64,000 nucleotides of DNA, taken from contig CALAJQ010000013.1 in the NCBI GenBank assembly GCA_937922785.1, positions 62,001 to 126,000 on the forward strand. Reading direction: 5' to 3'. This DNA comes from an uncultured Acidimicrobiales bacterium. GTDB lineage: Bacteria; Actinomycetota; Acidimicrobiia; Acidimicrobiales; SZUA-35. The position numbers and the translations under genes are program-made. Shown piece after piece: positions 63,495 through 64,000 of the stretch (position 1 is the stretch's first letter; every line of letters starts with the position of its first letter). The notes below the pieces were generated by a model. That model did no database searches, was not told where the DNA came from, and was given only the letters and a program-made list of their open reading frames with translations.

Positions 63495-64000
63495 CCTCGC
63501 TGGCGTTCGTCGCTGTAAGCATGGGGGTGGGTCTTGGAATCCTTCTCGTGGTGCAAGGCATCCGAGGAAAGCAGATTCTCCCCGATTCGAGCCCGACGCA
63601 ACGCGAGACCTTGCGAACAAGGGCAGCGTGGATTGCTGGAGCCGGGCTCGCGGCCATTGTCACCTTGGCGGCCACGGGGTGGCCAGCGGCATCAGCGGCT
63701 GCCGCGATCGGCGTATTGGTTGCCTCAACTCGACGCGGGCACCGGCAAGACAATGTCGACGGAGTCGCACGCACAGAGGCAATCGCGGCGTGGACCGAGA
63801 TGATTCGGGACAACATGGCTGGCGCTGCCGGACTCGAACAGGCATTGATTGCGGCCAGTAGTGTTGCGCCCGCTGCGATACGAGTCGAGGTTCGACGGTT
63901 CGCGCGACGGCTCGATGATGTGTCGCTCGCCGAGGCCTTGGCGATGCTCGGCGATGACCTACAGCATCCGTCCGCTGACCTCGTAGTTGCTGCACTTGTG
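63491..64000 (+). CDS. TadB-like membrane protein (second Tad set, 5' part)
   Basis: The gene starts at ATG 63491, overlapping tadA by 4 bp, and runs off the window after 170 residues. There are N-terminal membrane helices (about 5-22 and 45-78) and then the beginning of a T2SSF domain (AWTEMIRDNMAGAAGLEQALIAA). It lacks the VWA domain of the TadB at 3134. TadC and pilin genes are expected beyond the right edge. Confidence 0.8.
   Translation, partial: MTSLAFVAVSMGVGLGILLVVQGIRGKQILPDSSPTQRETLRTRAAWIAGAGLAAIVTLAATGWPAASAAAAIGVLVASTRRGHRQDNVDGVARTEAIAAWTEMIRDNMAGAAGLEQALIAASSVAPAAIRVEVRRFARRLDDVSLAEALAMLGDDLQHPSADLVVAALV

Overview
The window looks like a chromosome segment of an actinobacterium, plausibly a mid-GC Acidimicrobiia-type lineage. 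Reasons: RapZ has an Arg in its P-loop (GGGRST) as in Actinobacteria; many genes start with GTG; the tRNA has no encoded CCA; and the order rapZ-yvcK-gap-pgk-tpiA-secG is the actinobacterial one. The class-level placement is inference.

Positions 1-34000 are mostly core chromosome. They hold a Tad/Flp pilus assembly operon (cpaB end, cpaE, tadA, a VWA-tadB fusion, tadC and a GT-C-like membrane protein). Then come uvrB-coaE (minus strand), a NarL-type two-component pair directly upstream of two Flp pilin genes, a second large membrane protein, uvrA, a sugar-1-phosphate transferase, an SDR, a DUF2306 protein, a zinc-ribbon protein with a degenerate trypsin-like domain, uvrC, an aldo/keto reductase with its MerR regulator, a methyltransferase, rapZ-yvcK, gap-pgk-tpiA-secG and an oligopeptide-type lipoprotein.

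Positions 34004-44281 are an integrated element of about 10 kb in a tRNA-Leu(GAG) gene. A 3' half of a different tRNA-Leu marks its far end. It carries a tyrosine integrase, an excisionase-like protein, two related HNH proteins in inverted orientation, an HK97-type prohead protease, two small beta-rich proteins, an HTH regulator, a primase-polymerase/helicase, a ~1 kb non-coding region packed with AAGTAA repeats, and an HK97-type major capsid protein. I see no portal, terminase or tail genes, so it resembles a capsid-encoding phage satellite.

Positions 44263-46496 hold a serine recombinase operon and an orphan 3' half of a CAU-anticodon tRNA. Positions 47082-55798 are one tightly coupled operon of about ten genes: ROK kinase, shikimate-dehydrogenase-like, YdjC deacetylase, HEAT-repeat protein, endonuclease/exonuclease/phosphatase, UDP-GlcNAc 2-epimerase, membrane coiled-coil protein, methyltransferase, a 36-residue peptide and a dihydropteroate-synthase-like protein. 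I do not recognise this combination as a known system. It is the best candidate here for something undescribed.

From 55752 to the right end another mobile element begins, with a tyrosine integrase broken by a one-base frameshift, a 57-residue HTH protein, a lytic transglycosylase/M23 peptidase, a lipoprotein, a secreted protein, and a second, divergent Tad-like set (SAF protein, MinD-like ATPase with an altered P-loop, TadA, start of TadB). This suggests cargo-encoded pilus or transfer machinery. No homology search was possible, so family names rest on motifs read by eye.
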